From Iamia majanohamensis (GTDB lineage Bacteria > Actinomycetota > Acidimicrobiia > Acidimicrobiales > Iamiaceae): a stretch of DNA of 64,000 nt. Each line of letters opens with the position of its first letter. The first letter of the stretch is position 1. A program made the translations under genes and the position numbers. The stretch spans positions 1,178,001 through 1,242,000 of the forward strand of contig NZ_CP116942.1 in assembly GCF_028532485.1 (NCBI RefSeq), in the 5' to 3' direction. This document shows, piece by piece, positions 40,855 through 48,916 of this stretch. The notes beneath the pieces are model-generated. The model had not been told where the DNA came from, did not search any database, and worked only from the letters and a program-made list of their open reading frames with translations.

Positions 40855-41849
40855 CGCGCCGGGGGCGGGCGGCGGTCGTCGCCGCCACCCTGCTGCTCAC
40901 CCTCGTGGCCTGCGGAGGGGGCGGGCCGCAGGCCACCGAGGCCGCCCCGGGGCCGGGCGAGCGGGCCGAGGACCGGTCCGTGGAGGCCGTGGTCGCGGAG
41001 GCCACCCCGCAGCTGCCGACCGAGGTGACCTCGGCCGACGGGCGCACGGTCCGGGTCGACGACGTGAGCCGCATCGTCTCGCTCTGGGGCAACATCACCG
41101 AGACCGTCTACGGCCTCGGCCTGGGCGACGCCGTCGTGGGCCGCGACGTCGCGTCCACCTTCACCGAGGCCGAGGAGGTCCCGGTGGTCACCCGGGGCCA
41201 CGACGTGTCGGCCGAGTCGGTGCTCTCGCTGCGCCCCACGGTGGTGCTCGTCGACCCCACCATCGGCCCGCCGGAGGCCATCGACCAGATCCGCAACGCC
41301 GGCGTCCCGGTGGTCGTGGTCGACGAGGTCACCACCCTCGACGGCATCGGCGGCCGCATCCGCCAGATCGCCGAGGCCCTGGGCGTGGTCGAGGCGGGGG
41401 AGGCCCTGGCCGACGAGGCCGACGCCGAGATCGCCGCCGTGCAGGCCGACATCCCCGCCGAGGCCGACACCCCCCGCGTTGCGTTCCTCTACATGCGGGG
41501 CTCGGCCGGCGTCTACCTCATCGCCGGGCCCGGCTCGGGCGCCGACTCCATGATCGAGGCCGCCGGCGGCGAGGACGCCGGCACCGCCATCGGCCTCGAC
41601 CGACCCTTCACGCCCATCACCAGCGAGGCCCTCACCGAGGCCGCGCCCGACGTGATCCTCATGACGACGACGGGCCTGGAGTCCGTCGGCGGCCTCGACG
41701 GCCTCCTCGAGATCCCCGGCATCGCCCAGACCCCCGCCGGGCGCGACCGGCGGGTCGTCACCGTCGAGGACGGCCTGCTCTACAGCTTCGGCGGCCGCAC
41801 CGCCCGCGCCCTCGAGCTGATCATCGACCAGCTCCACACCCCCTCGTGA
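40851..41849 (+). CDS. hmuT: Hemin ABC transporter substrate-binding lipoprotein (HmuT-like)
   Basis: 332 residues from ATG 40851, ATGA overlap with the previous gene. Lipobox LTLVAC (Cys21). The mature protein is a class III periplasmic-binding fold: RIVSLWGNITETVYGLGLGDAVVGRD, VSAESVLSLRPTVVLVDPTIGPPEAIDQIRNAGVPVVVV, RVAFLYMRGSAGVYLIAGPGSGADSMIEAAGGEDAGTAIG and a final LYSFGGRTARALELIIDQLH. Length and motifs match the HmuT/heme group rather than vitamin B12 proteins. It delivers heme to the HmuUV importer encoded at 45751-47714. Confidence 0.88.
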   Translation: MTRRGRAAVVAATLLLTLVACGGGGPQATEAAPGPGERAEDRSVEAVVAEATPQLPTEVTSADGRTVRVDDVSRIVSLWGNITETVYGLGLGDAVVGRDVASTFTEAEEVPVVTRGHDVSAESVLSLRPTVVLVDPTIGPPEAIDQIRNAGVPVVVVDEVTTLDGIGGRIRQIAEALGVVEAGEALADEADAEIAAVQADIPAEADTPRVAFLYMRGSAGVYLIAGPGSGADSMIEAAGGEDAGTAIGLDRPFTPITSEALTEAAPDVILMTTTGLESVGGLDGLLEIPGIAQTPAGRDRRVVTVEDGLLYSFGGRTARALELIIDQLHTPS

Positions 41850-41872
41850 CCCCCGTGCCCCCGGAGGCCCCC

Positions 41873-43981
41873 ATGCGCCACCCCGCTCCTCGTCGTCGTC
41901 CGGCCGCCGCCCGGCGCACGCTCGTCGCCCTGGCCGCCGGCGTGCTGGCCGTCCTGGTGGTGGCGGCCACCCCGGTCCCCGGCGCGGCCGACCCCGCGCC
42001 CGACGGTCGGGCCCCGGCCCAGGCCCGGGCCACGACCGGGGTGGGCCCCGGTGGCCAGACGCTCACGGTCGACCCGGTGACGGGCCTCGACCCGGCGGGC
42101 GCCGAGCTCACCGTCACCGGCGAGGGCTTCGACGCGGCCGCCGGGTTCGACGTGGCCACCGACGGCCTCTACGTCGCCCTCTGCGTCGACAACGGCGTGG
42201 GCCAGACCCCCACCCCGTGCGTCGGCGGCGTCGACCTCACCGGGTCGGGCTCGGCCTCGCGCTGGGTCACCAACAACCCGATCGCCGGCGTGCCCGCCGC
42301 CGCGGTCACGCCCATGGCGGCCGACGGGTCCTTCTCCACCACGATCACGGTCACCGCGGCGGACCGGTTCGTCGACTGCACGACCCTGCCCGCGGGCAAG
42401 CAGTGCAAGGTCTTCACCCGTCTCGACCACCGCGCCAGCGGCGACCGCAGCCAGGACGTGCGCGTGCCCGTCTCCTTCGGCATCCCGGCCCCGAACGGCC
42501 CGGCCCTGGTCGTGACCCCGTCGTCGGGCCTCGACCCCGCCGGCACCGACCTCACCGTCACCGGCACCGGCTTCCCCACCGAGGCCCCCGGGGCCTACGT
42601 CGCCTTCGGGCCCGTGCCCGAGGACGGCACCGACGCCACCCGCTACGGCGTCGTCACCTTCGTCCCCTCGTCGGCCATCGGCCCGGACGGGTCCTTCACC
42701 GCCACGCTCCCGGACGTGGCTGCGGCCTACACCGACGGCGGCGGCACCGCCCGGGACTTCTCCGACGGCGGCGGCCACGTGTCCACCTTCCGCGCCCACG
42801 GCGTCCCCGACCCCGACGGGCGCTGGTCGGCCTCGGTGCCGGTGGCCTTCGCCGGCGCCGCCGTGCCCGCCACGACGACGACCCTGGCGGCCAGCGCCGG
42901 CTCCGTCGCCGTCGGCGCCCCGGTCGTGCTCACCGCCACGGTGACCACCGCGGCCGGGCCGGTCACCGCCGGGACGGTCGACGTGCGCTCCGGCACCACA
43001 CTCCTCGGCACCGCGGAGCTGGACGCCCGGGGCCGGGCGACGGTGCGCACCTCGTTCCCGACGCCAGGGGCCCGCACCCTGACCGCTGCCTTCCGGGGCT
43101 CCGCCGTCGCCGGGCCGAGCAGCTCGGCCCCCGTGGGCCTCACCGTCACCGCAGCCACGCCGCCGCCGCCAGCGGACGACCCGGCGCCGACCCCCGTCGC
43201 CACCGCCCCGAGCGGCTCGCGCACCGGCACCGGGCCTGCGGGCCAGACGTTGACGGTCACCCCGGTCGACGACCTCGACCCGGCGGGCACCGAGGTGGAG
43301 GTCACCGGCGAGGGCTACGACGCCGCCGCCGGCTTCGACCTGGCCACCGGGGGCATGTACGTCGCCCTGTGCGTCGACAAGGGCCCCGCCGTGGCGCCCA
43401 GCCCCTGCGTGGGCGGCGTCGACACCGAGGGCAGCTCCGGTGCCTCCCGGTGGGTGACCAACGACCCCTACGAGGGCGTGCCCGACGACGCCGTCGTGCC
43501 GGTCGCCCCCGACGGGTCGTTCCGGACCACGCTGACCCTGGAGGCCAGCGACGAGTACGTCGACTGCACCGCCCTGCCGGCCGGGGAGCGCTGCGTCGTC
43601 GCCACGCGGGTGGACCACCGGGCCAGCGCCGACCGCAGCCAGGACGTCAAGGTGCCGGTGTGCTTCGCCGGCGAGCAGGCGTGCACCACCGACCCGGTGG
43701 CCCCCGGTGACCCCGACGCCGCCCCCGCCTTCACCGGCTTCGGCCTCGACGACGCCGCCGCCGGCTCCGGCGTCGGCGGCCTGCCCCTCGGCGGCGGCTC
43801 GCTCGGGTCGTCCGGCCTCGGCCCCTCCGGCGGCCTGCCCCTGGCCTCCACCGGCGGGGGCGTCGAGCCCCTGCCCTACGGCATCGCCCTGGTCGCCGGG
43901 GGCCTCGCCCTCCTGGTCCTGGGCCGACGCCTCCACCGCTCCCGCGCCCGCCCCGTCGCCGTGCCGGTGGGCCGGCCCTGA
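41873..43981 (+). CDS. LAxTG-anchored surface protein with neocarzinostatin-like and Ig-like domains
   Basis: 702 residues from ATG 41873 (GGAGG 5 bases upstream; GTG 41846 overlaps the hmuT stop as an alternative). Signal peptide, then a neocarzinostatin-like domain (GLYVALCVDNGVGQTPTPC, DCTTLPAGKQCKVFTRLDHRASGDRSQDVRVPVSF), a related beta domain (about 205-325), a bacterial Ig-like domain (VLTATVTTAAGPVTAGTVDVRSGTTLL) and a second neocarzinostatin-like domain. The C-terminus has LPLASTGG, hydrophobic stretch and RRLHRSRARP: a LAxTG class E sortase signal. Likely wall-bound heme or hemoprotein receptor, from context. Confidence 0.8.
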   Translation: MRHPAPRRRPAAARRTLVALAAGVLAVLVVAATPVPGAADPAPDGRAPAQARATTGVGPGGQTLTVDPVTGLDPAGAELTVTGEGFDAAAGFDVATDGLYVALCVDNGVGQTPTPCVGGVDLTGSGSASRWVTNNPIAGVPAAAVTPMAADGSFSTTITVTAADRFVDCTTLPAGKQCKVFTRLDHRASGDRSQDVRVPVSFGIPAPNGPALVVTPSSGLDPAGTDLTVTGTGFPTEAPGAYVAFGPVPEDGTDATRYGVVTFVPSSAIGPDGSFTATLPDVAAAYTDGGGTARDFSDGGGHVSTFRAHGVPDPDGRWSASVPVAFAGAAVPATTTTLAASAGSVAVGAPVVLTATVTTAAGPVTAGTVDVRSGTTLLGTAELDARGRATVRTSFPTPGARTLTAAFRGSAVAGPSSSAPVGLTVTAATPPPPADDPAPTPVATAPSGSRTGTGPAGQTLTVTPVDDLDPAGTEVEVTGEGYDAAAGFDLATGGMYVALCVDKGPAVAPSPCVGGVDTEGSSGASRWVTNDPYEGVPDDAVVPVAPDGSFRTTLTLEASDEYVDCTALPAGERCVVATRVDHRASADRSQDVKVPVCFAGEQACTTDPVAPGDPDAAPAFTGFGLDDAAAGSGVGGLPLGGGSLGSSGLGPSGGLPLASTGGGVEPLPYGIALVAGGLALLVLGRRLHRSRARPVAVPVGRP

Positions 43982-44037
43982 GCCCGGCCCCCGCCGTCCC
44001 CATCCCCCACCTGTCCCACCCCATCCCGAGGAGTCCC

Positions 44038-45633
44038 ATGACCACCCACCCGCCCGAGGGCCACCGGCCCGCCCCGCACCACCACCGGGCCCGGCGCCCG
44101 CTGACGGCGCTGCTCGCCGCCGTGCTCGCCCTGGTCACCATGGTCGCCATCACCACGTCCGGGCCCTCCCCGGTCGCCGCCGCCGAGGGCACCGGCACCG
44201 GGCCCGGCGGACAGACGCTGACCGTCTCGGAGGTCGACGGCCTCGACCCCGAGGGCTCCACCGTCACCGTCACCGGCGCCGGCTTCACCGAGGCGGCCGG
44301 CTTCGACAACGACGAGGACGGGATCTACCTGTCCTTCTGCGTCGACAACGGCCCGGGCCAGACCCCGACGCCCTGCCTCGGCGGCGTGGACATGACCGGC
44401 CAGACCCACACCTCGCGCTGGATCACCAACAACGGCATCCCGGGCCAGCCCGCCCTCACCGTGCCCATGGGGTCCGACGGCACCTTCACCACGACCCTGA
44501 CCGTGATCGCCCAGGACGACAACACGGACTGCCTCGACCTGCCCGACGGCAAGGAGTGCAAGATCTTCACCCGGGCCGACCACCGGGCCAGCGGCGACCG
44601 CAGCCAGGACGTGCGCGTGCCGGTCACCTTCGGGGCGCAGGGCGGCACCGTCACCCTCGACCGCAGCACCGGGCTCGACGCCGCCGGCGACTCGGTCGTG
44701 GTGAGCGGCACCGGCTTCCCCACCGACAGCCCCGGCCTCTACGTCGTGTTCGGGCCCGTCCCCGAGGGCAACCAGACCGCGGCGCCGTTCAGCCCTGCGG
44801 CCTACGTCCGCTCGTCGTCCATCGCCTCCGACGGCAGCTGGCAGATCACCCTCCCGGGCATCAAGGCCCGCTACACGACCCGTGACGGCACGAGCTACGA
44901 CTTCCTCGAGGGCGGCGGCCACATCTCCACCTTCCGGGCCCAGGGCCAGCCCGACCCCGACGGCCTGTGGGCCACCAGCACGCCGGTCTCCTTCGACGTC
45001 CGCACCGCGGACGAGTCCTACGTGACCGCGGCGATGACCGACTTCCTCGGGGCGAAGCCCACGGCCGAGCAGGTCGACGCCGGCGTGGTCGTGCTCCAGA
45101 GCAAGGGCCGCAAGGGCTTCCTGGCCGAGCTGTCGACCTCCGACGAGTGGCTGACCGCCCTGGTCGACGGCCTCTACGAGGACACGCTGGGCCGCGAGGG
45201 CGACGAGGGCGGCGTGGCCTTCTGGGTCGACGAGCTGCGCTCGGGCCGCCGCTCGGTGGCCACCGTGGCCGCGCAGTTCTACTCGTCCGGTGAGTACTTC
45301 AACGGCATCGGCGGGGGCACCGTGGAGACCTGGATCGACGACCTGTACGAGAAGATCCTGCTCCGCCCGGCCGACGCCGGCGGACGGGCCTACTGGGTCG
45401 CCGAGGTGGAGGCCAAGGGCCGCGGCAACGTGGCCCGGCGCTTCTACCAGTCGGGCGAGTCGGCCCGCACCCGGGTCGACGCCCTGTACCAGTCCCTGCT
45501 CGGCCGTCCGGCCGACCAGGGCGGCCTCGACTTCTGGGGCCCCCGGGTGGTCGCCTCCGGCGACCTGACCCTGGCCGTCTCGCTCGCCGCCGGTGGCGAG
45601 TACGTGCAGAAGTCCGCCCTGCGGTTCCCCTGA
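44038..45633 (+). CDS. Secreted neocarzinostatin-like/DUF4214 repeat protein
   Basis: 531 residues from ATG 44038, GAGGAG 6 bases upstream. Signal peptide with His/Arg-rich n-region; one neocarzinostatin-like domain (GIYLSFCVDNGPGQTPTPC, DCLDLPDGKECKIFTRADHRASGDRSQDV), one related domain (VVSGTGFPTDSPGLYVVFGPVPEG), then about 190 residues of DUF4214-type helical repeats, seen as DTLGREGDEGGVAFWVDEL, KILLRPADAGGRAYWVAEV and SLLGRPADQGGLDFWGPRV. DUF4214 units occur in S-layer and adhesion proteins. No membrane anchor, so probably released or S-layer associated. Followed by a strong terminator. Confidence 0.82.
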   Translation: MTTHPPEGHRPAPHHHRARRPLTALLAAVLALVTMVAITTSGPSPVAAAEGTGTGPGGQTLTVSEVDGLDPEGSTVTVTGAGFTEAAGFDNDEDGIYLSFCVDNGPGQTPTPCLGGVDMTGQTHTSRWITNNGIPGQPALTVPMGSDGTFTTTLTVIAQDDNTDCLDLPDGKECKIFTRADHRASGDRSQDVRVPVTFGAQGGTVTLDRSTGLDAAGDSVVVSGTGFPTDSPGLYVVFGPVPEGNQTAAPFSPAAYVRSSSIASDGSWQITLPGIKARYTTRDGTSYDFLEGGGHISTFRAQGQPDPDGLWATSTPVSFDVRTADESYVTAAMTDFLGAKPTAEQVDAGVVVLQSKGRKGFLAELSTSDEWLTALVDGLYEDTLGREGDEGGVAFWVDELRSGRRSVATVAAQFYSSGEYFNGIGGGTVETWIDDLYEKILLRPADAGGRAYWVAEVEAKGRGNVARRFYQSGESARTRVDALYQSLLGRPADQGGLDFWGPRVVASGDLTLAVSLAAGGEYVQKSALRFP

Positions 45634-45694
45634 GGCCGTGACCGCCTCGGTCCGTCCCCGCCGTCGGTGACCGTCACCGGTCCCGGCACCGCGT

Positions 45695-45723
45695 CGAGGG
45701 GCCCCCGCCACGGGGGCCCCTCG
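45695..45723. terminator. Perfect hairpin between the DUF4214 protein and HmuU genes
   Basis: 45695-45707 pairs perfectly with 45711-45723 (13-bp GC stem, 3-base loop). It lies within the open extension of the permease frame, and is the main reason to start that gene downstream at 45751. Confidence 0.78.
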
Positions 45724-45750
45724 GCCGCGCCCCGAGACGGGCGGGAGCGG

Positions 45751-46896
45751 GTGCCCGCGGGGGGAGCAGCCGCGGCGGACACCCAGGTCGCGCCGGCGGA
45801 CCCCGTCGGGGGCGGGGCCCCGACGTCGGTCGTCGACGACGCCCCCCTCGCCACCGAGCCCACCAGCTGGGTCCGCTCCGGGCTCCTCATCGTGGCCCTG
45901 GGCGCCGCCCTCGCCGCCCTCACCGTGGTCGCCGGGGCGTCGGGCGCCTTCCGGGTCCCGCCCGCCGAGGTGGTGGGCTCGGTGCTGCACCGCCTCGGGC
46001 TGCCCCTCGGCCCCACCCCCGACGCCCTGGGCGAGGAGGTCCTCTGGCAGATCCGCTTCCCGCGGGTGGCCCTCACCGTGCTCGTCGGCGGGGCGCTGGG
46101 CTGCGCCGGGGCCCTCATGCAGGGCACCTTCAGCAACCCCCTGGCCGAGCCCGGCATCGTCGGCGTGTCGTCCGGTGCCGCCCTCGGGGCGGTGGTCGTG
46201 ATCGTCACCGGGCTGGCCCCGTTCGGCACGTGGAGCATCACCGGGGCCGCGTTCGTCGGCGGGGTCGTCACCGTGTTCGCGGTGTACGTGGCCTCCCGCC
46301 ACGACGGGCGCACCGAGGTCATCACCATGGTGCTCACCGGGATCGCCCTCAACGCCCTCACCGGGGCCGTGCTGGGCCTGCTCACCTACTACTCCGACGA
46401 CGCCCAGCTGCGGAGCATCACCTTCTGGACCCTCGGCAGCATGGCCCAGGCCACCTGGCCCAAGGTCGCGGTGGTGGCCCCGCTGGCGATCGCCGGCGTC
46501 GTCGCCGCCCCCGTCTTCGCCCGCCGCCTCGACCTCTTCGCCCTGGGCGACGGCCCCGCCCGCCACCTCGGGGTGGACGTGGAGCGGACCCGGCGGCGCG
46601 TGCTCCTGCTCGTCGCCGTGCTCACCGCGTCGGCCGTCGCCGTGTCGGGGCAGATCCTCTTCGTCGGCCTGGTGGTGCCGCACCTGGTGCGCATGGTGGC
46701 CGGCCCCGGCCACCGCCTCCTGGTCCCGGGCTCCACATTGGCCGGCGCCACCATCCTCGTCGGCGCCGACCTGGCCGCCCGCACCATGGCCGCGCCGGCC
46801 GAGATCCCCCTCGGCGTGCTCACCGCCCTGGTGGGCAGCCCCTTCTTCTTCTGGCAGCTGCGGCGCATGCGGTCGCGGCAGGGCGGGTGGGCGTGA
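45751..46896 (+). CDS. hmuU: FecCD-family hemin ABC transporter permease (HmuU-like)
   Basis: 381 residues from GTG 45751, chosen because GGGAG lies just upstream and a terminator occupies 45695-45723; the frame is open back to GTG 45667. About ten helices with FecCD landmarks: WQIRFPRVALTVLVGGALGCAGALMQGTFSNPLAEPGIVGVSSGAALG, GALLGLLTYY-like VLGLLTYYSDDAQLRSITFWTLGSM, LRHLGVDVERTRRRVLLLVAVLTASAVAVSGQILFVGLVVPHLVRM, and PAEIPLGVLTALVGSPFFFWQL. Homodimeric channel of the importer. GTGA overlap with hmuV. Confidence 0.9.
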   Translation: MPAGGAAAADTQVAPADPVGGGAPTSVVDDAPLATEPTSWVRSGLLIVALGAALAALTVVAGASGAFRVPPAEVVGSVLHRLGLPLGPTPDALGEEVLWQIRFPRVALTVLVGGALGCAGALMQGTFSNPLAEPGIVGVSSGAALGAVVVIVTGLAPFGTWSITGAAFVGGVVTVFAVYVASRHDGRTEVITMVLTGIALNALTGAVLGLLTYYSDDAQLRSITFWTLGSMAQATWPKVAVVAPLAIAGVVAAPVFARRLDLFALGDGPARHLGVDVERTRRRVLLLVAVLTASAVAVSGQILFVGLVVPHLVRMVAGPGHRLLVPGSTLAGATILVGADLAARTMAAPAEIPLGVLTALVGSPFFFWQLRRMRSRQGGWA

Positions 46897-47714
46897 GGGC
46901 CCTGCGCCCCGGTCGCCGGGCCCCGGAGCCCCACCTGCGGCTCGGGCCCGACGCCCTCGTGGCCGCCGACGTGGAGGTGACCCTCGGCGGCGCGCCGGTG
47001 CTGCGGGGCGTCGACGTGCGGGCCGGGGCGGGGGAGGTGGTGGCCCTCGTGGGTCCCAACGGCGCCGGCAAGTCGACGCTGCTCGGTGCCCTCGCCGGCG
47101 ACCTCGCCCCCTCGGCCGGCACCGTCGCCATCGGCGGCCGCCCGGTGGACGGGTGGGACGGCCTGGAGCTGGCCCGCACCCGGGCCGTCCTGCCCCAGCA
47201 GGCCACGGTGACCTTCCCCTTCTCGGTGCGGGAGGTGGTGGAGATGGGCCGGGCCCCGTGGGTCGCGCACGACGGCGACCCCGACGGCGCGGCCGTCGTC
47301 GACGCCGCCCTGCGGGCCACCGAGGTGGGCCACCTGGCGACCCGTCGGGTGCCGTCGCTGTCGGGGGGTGAGCGGGCCCGGGTGGCCATGGCCCGGGTCC
47401 TCGCCCAGCAGACCCCCGTGGTGCTCCTCGACGAGCCCACCGCCGCCCTCGACCTCCACCACCAGGAGCTGGTGCTCGACCTGGCCCGCCGGCGGGCGGG
47501 TGCCGGCGTCGCCGTGGTGGTCGTGCTCCACGACCTCGGGCTGGCCGCGGCCCACGCCGACCGGGTGGTGGTGCTCCGCGACGGGCTGGTGGTGGCCGAC
47601 GGGCCGCCCGCGGCCGTGCTCGACGCCGCCCTGCTCAGCGACGTCTACCAGCACGCCCTCGAGGTCGTCGCCCACCCCCGCACCGGCGCCCCGTTGGTGC
47701 TGCCCGTGCGTTGA
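46893..47714 (+). CDS. hmuV: Hemin ABC transporter ATP-binding protein (HmuV-like)
   Basis: 273 residues from GTG 46893. Walker A LVGPNGAGKSTLL, Q-loop in AVLPQQATVTFPFSVREVVEMGR, signature LSGGERARVAMARVLAQ, Walker B VVLLDEPTAALD and switch His in VVLHDLGLA. The LPQ...FPFSVREVV wording is typical of HmuV rather than FhuC or BtuD. Energises heme import with HmuU. Last gene of the operon; a TGCGACA/TGTCGCA hairpin (47725-47740) separates it from the convergent TetR gene. Confidence 0.92.
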   Translation: MRALRPGRRAPEPHLRLGPDALVAADVEVTLGGAPVLRGVDVRAGAGEVVALVGPNGAGKSTLLGALAGDLAPSAGTVAIGGRPVDGWDGLELARTRAVLPQQATVTFPFSVREVVEMGRAPWVAHDGDPDGAAVVDAALRATEVGHLATRRVPSLSGGERARVAMARVLAQQTPVVLLDEPTAALDLHHQELVLDLARRRAGAGVAVVVVLHDLGLAAAHADRVVVLRDGLVVADGPPAAVLDAALLSDVYQHALEVVAHPRTGAPLVLPVR

Positions 47715-47724
47715 GGGGCACGGC

Positions 47725-47740
47725 TGCGACAGGTGTCGCA
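47725..47740. terminator. Short hairpin between convergent hmuV and TetR genes
   Basis: TGCGACA (47725-47731) pairs with TGTCGCA (47734-47740), 7-bp stem. Position between convergent stops at 47714 and 47750 suggests a bidirectional terminator; the stem is short. Confidence 0.45.
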
Positions 47741-47749
47741 TCGGCGGGG

Positions 47750-48385
47750 TCAGCGGCGTCGGGGGATGCGGCGGGCGCTGCCGTCGGAGAGGAGCCGGAC
47801 GTCGAGGGCCCGCAGGACGAACCCCTCGGTGCGGGCCACGACCACGTCGAGGTCGGCACCGTCGGCGGCGAGGGCGCTGCCCCGCCCGATGCACGCGTTG
47901 ATCATCGACGCCGTGGTGGCCACGTCGTCCGAGGCCATGTACCGGTCGGCGACCCCGCGCCCGAGGATGTCGAGGAGCACGGCGTCGACCGCGGCCACGT
48001 GGTCGAGGACCCGGGCGAAGGCCTCCTGGGGGAGGAGGTGGCGGAGGGCCGGGCCCGGCGGCAGGTGGTGGCGGGCGAAGTAGGCGACCTGGTGGCGCAG
48101 GTAGGTCTGCAGCTGGCCCACGGGGTCGTCGACCTGGGCCAGGGCCTCCCGGAGCTGGGCGAGGTAGCGGTCGGTCTCCCGGCTCGCGTAGGCGACCAGC
48201 AGCGTCTCCTTGTCGGGGACGTAGTTGTAGATCGCGGTGCGGGCCAGCCCGGCCGCGGCGGCCACGTCGGCCAGGCTCACCGCGTCGTAGCCCCGCTCGT
48301 CCATGAGGCGGGCCAGGGCGTCGAAGATGCGTTCCCGGGTGACGTCGCGGTGGGTCTCCAGCGAGCCGCCGATCACCCGGGGCAC
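47750..48385 (-). CDS. TetR/AcrR family regulator
   Basis: 211 residues from GTG 48385. N-terminal HTH: TRERIFDALARLMDERGYDAVSLADVAAAAGLARTAIYNYVPDKETLLVAYASRETDRYL, the standard TetR signature. C-terminal helical ligand domain with HQVAYFARHHLPPGPALRHLLPQEAFARVLDHVAAVDAVL. Encoded at the end of the heme locus, convergent with hmuV, so local control of heme uptake by heme or another ligand is plausible but not shown; no operator could be assigned. Confidence 0.9.
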   Translation of the reverse strand: MPRVIGGSLETHRDVTRERIFDALARLMDERGYDAVSLADVAAAAGLARTAIYNYVPDKETLLVAYASRETDRYLAQLREALAQVDDPVGQLQTYLRHQVAYFARHHLPPGPALRHLLPQEAFARVLDHVAAVDAVLLDILGRGVADRYMASDDVATTASMINACIGRGSALAADGADLDVVVARTEGFVLRALDVRLLSDGSARRIPRRR

Positions 48386-48419
48386 AGCGTCCCCCGGGGC
48401 TCGGCTGCGGCGCCGCCCA

Positions 48420-48734
48420 TCAGTGCTCGGCGACCGGGAGGCCGAGGGCCTCGGACGCCTCGGTGTGCATGCGCACCACCTCGGCCCGGACCTGGGCCCG
48501 CTCGGTGATCGGCCCCGACCAGGGGACCACCACGGGGACGGGGGCCCCGTCGACGGTCGCCTCCAGCTCCAGGCCCTCGGGGCCCATCCCGGTCATCACC
48601 GCGGCGGTGGTCCCGGGCTGGCCGCCCAGCCCCCGACAGATGGTGACGTTGTCCTCGGCGTGGTCGTCGTTCATGTGCCGGGCCACGGCGGTCACGACCT
48701 CGGGCGAGAACGGGCTGGGGGCGGGGTCGGGCAT
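48420..48734 (-). CDS. DUF2470 domain protein
   Basis: 104 residues from ATG 48734. FSPEVVTAVARHMNDDHAEDNVTICRGL and MGPEGLELEATVDGAPVPVVVPW, then ERAQVRAEVVRMHTEA: this is DUF2470, otherwise found as the C-terminal domain of HugZ-like heme-utilisation and pyridoxamine-oxidase-fold proteins. Here it is free-standing beside the heme-uptake genes, supporting a role in heme handling. Upstream of the TetR gene by 34 bases on the same strand. Bases 48735-48916 contain no supported feature. Confidence 0.85.
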   Translation of the reverse strand: MPDPAPSPFSPEVVTAVARHMNDDHAEDNVTICRGLGGQPGTTAAVMTGMGPEGLELEATVDGAPVPVVVPWSGPITERAQVRAEVVRMHTEASEALGLPVAEH

Positions 48735-48916
48735 CGGGGGCCTCTCGGCGTCGGGGTGCCGAGCAGGATACGGCGACCGCCCGATGGCGGCGGGTCGGAG
48801 CGGTGGGCCGGCGGGTGGGACGCGGCCCGGGCGCGCCCGACCGCCCGCACCCCGCCGGGTGGTGCTGGTCCCGGGCGGGGTGGGGGCGGTGTGGGTGGGC
48901 GGGGTGTCGCCCGGTG

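Noticed and set aside
40706-41845. Open frame continuing upstream of the LAxTG protein
   Set aside because: It overlaps the hmuT gene in another frame and encodes Arg-rich noise; the signal peptide and GGAGG place the start at 41873.
45667-45750. Longer N-terminus for the HmuU-like permease
   Set aside because: The extension contains a perfect 13-bp terminator hairpin and Pro/Arg-rich sequence; GTG 45751 is the better start.
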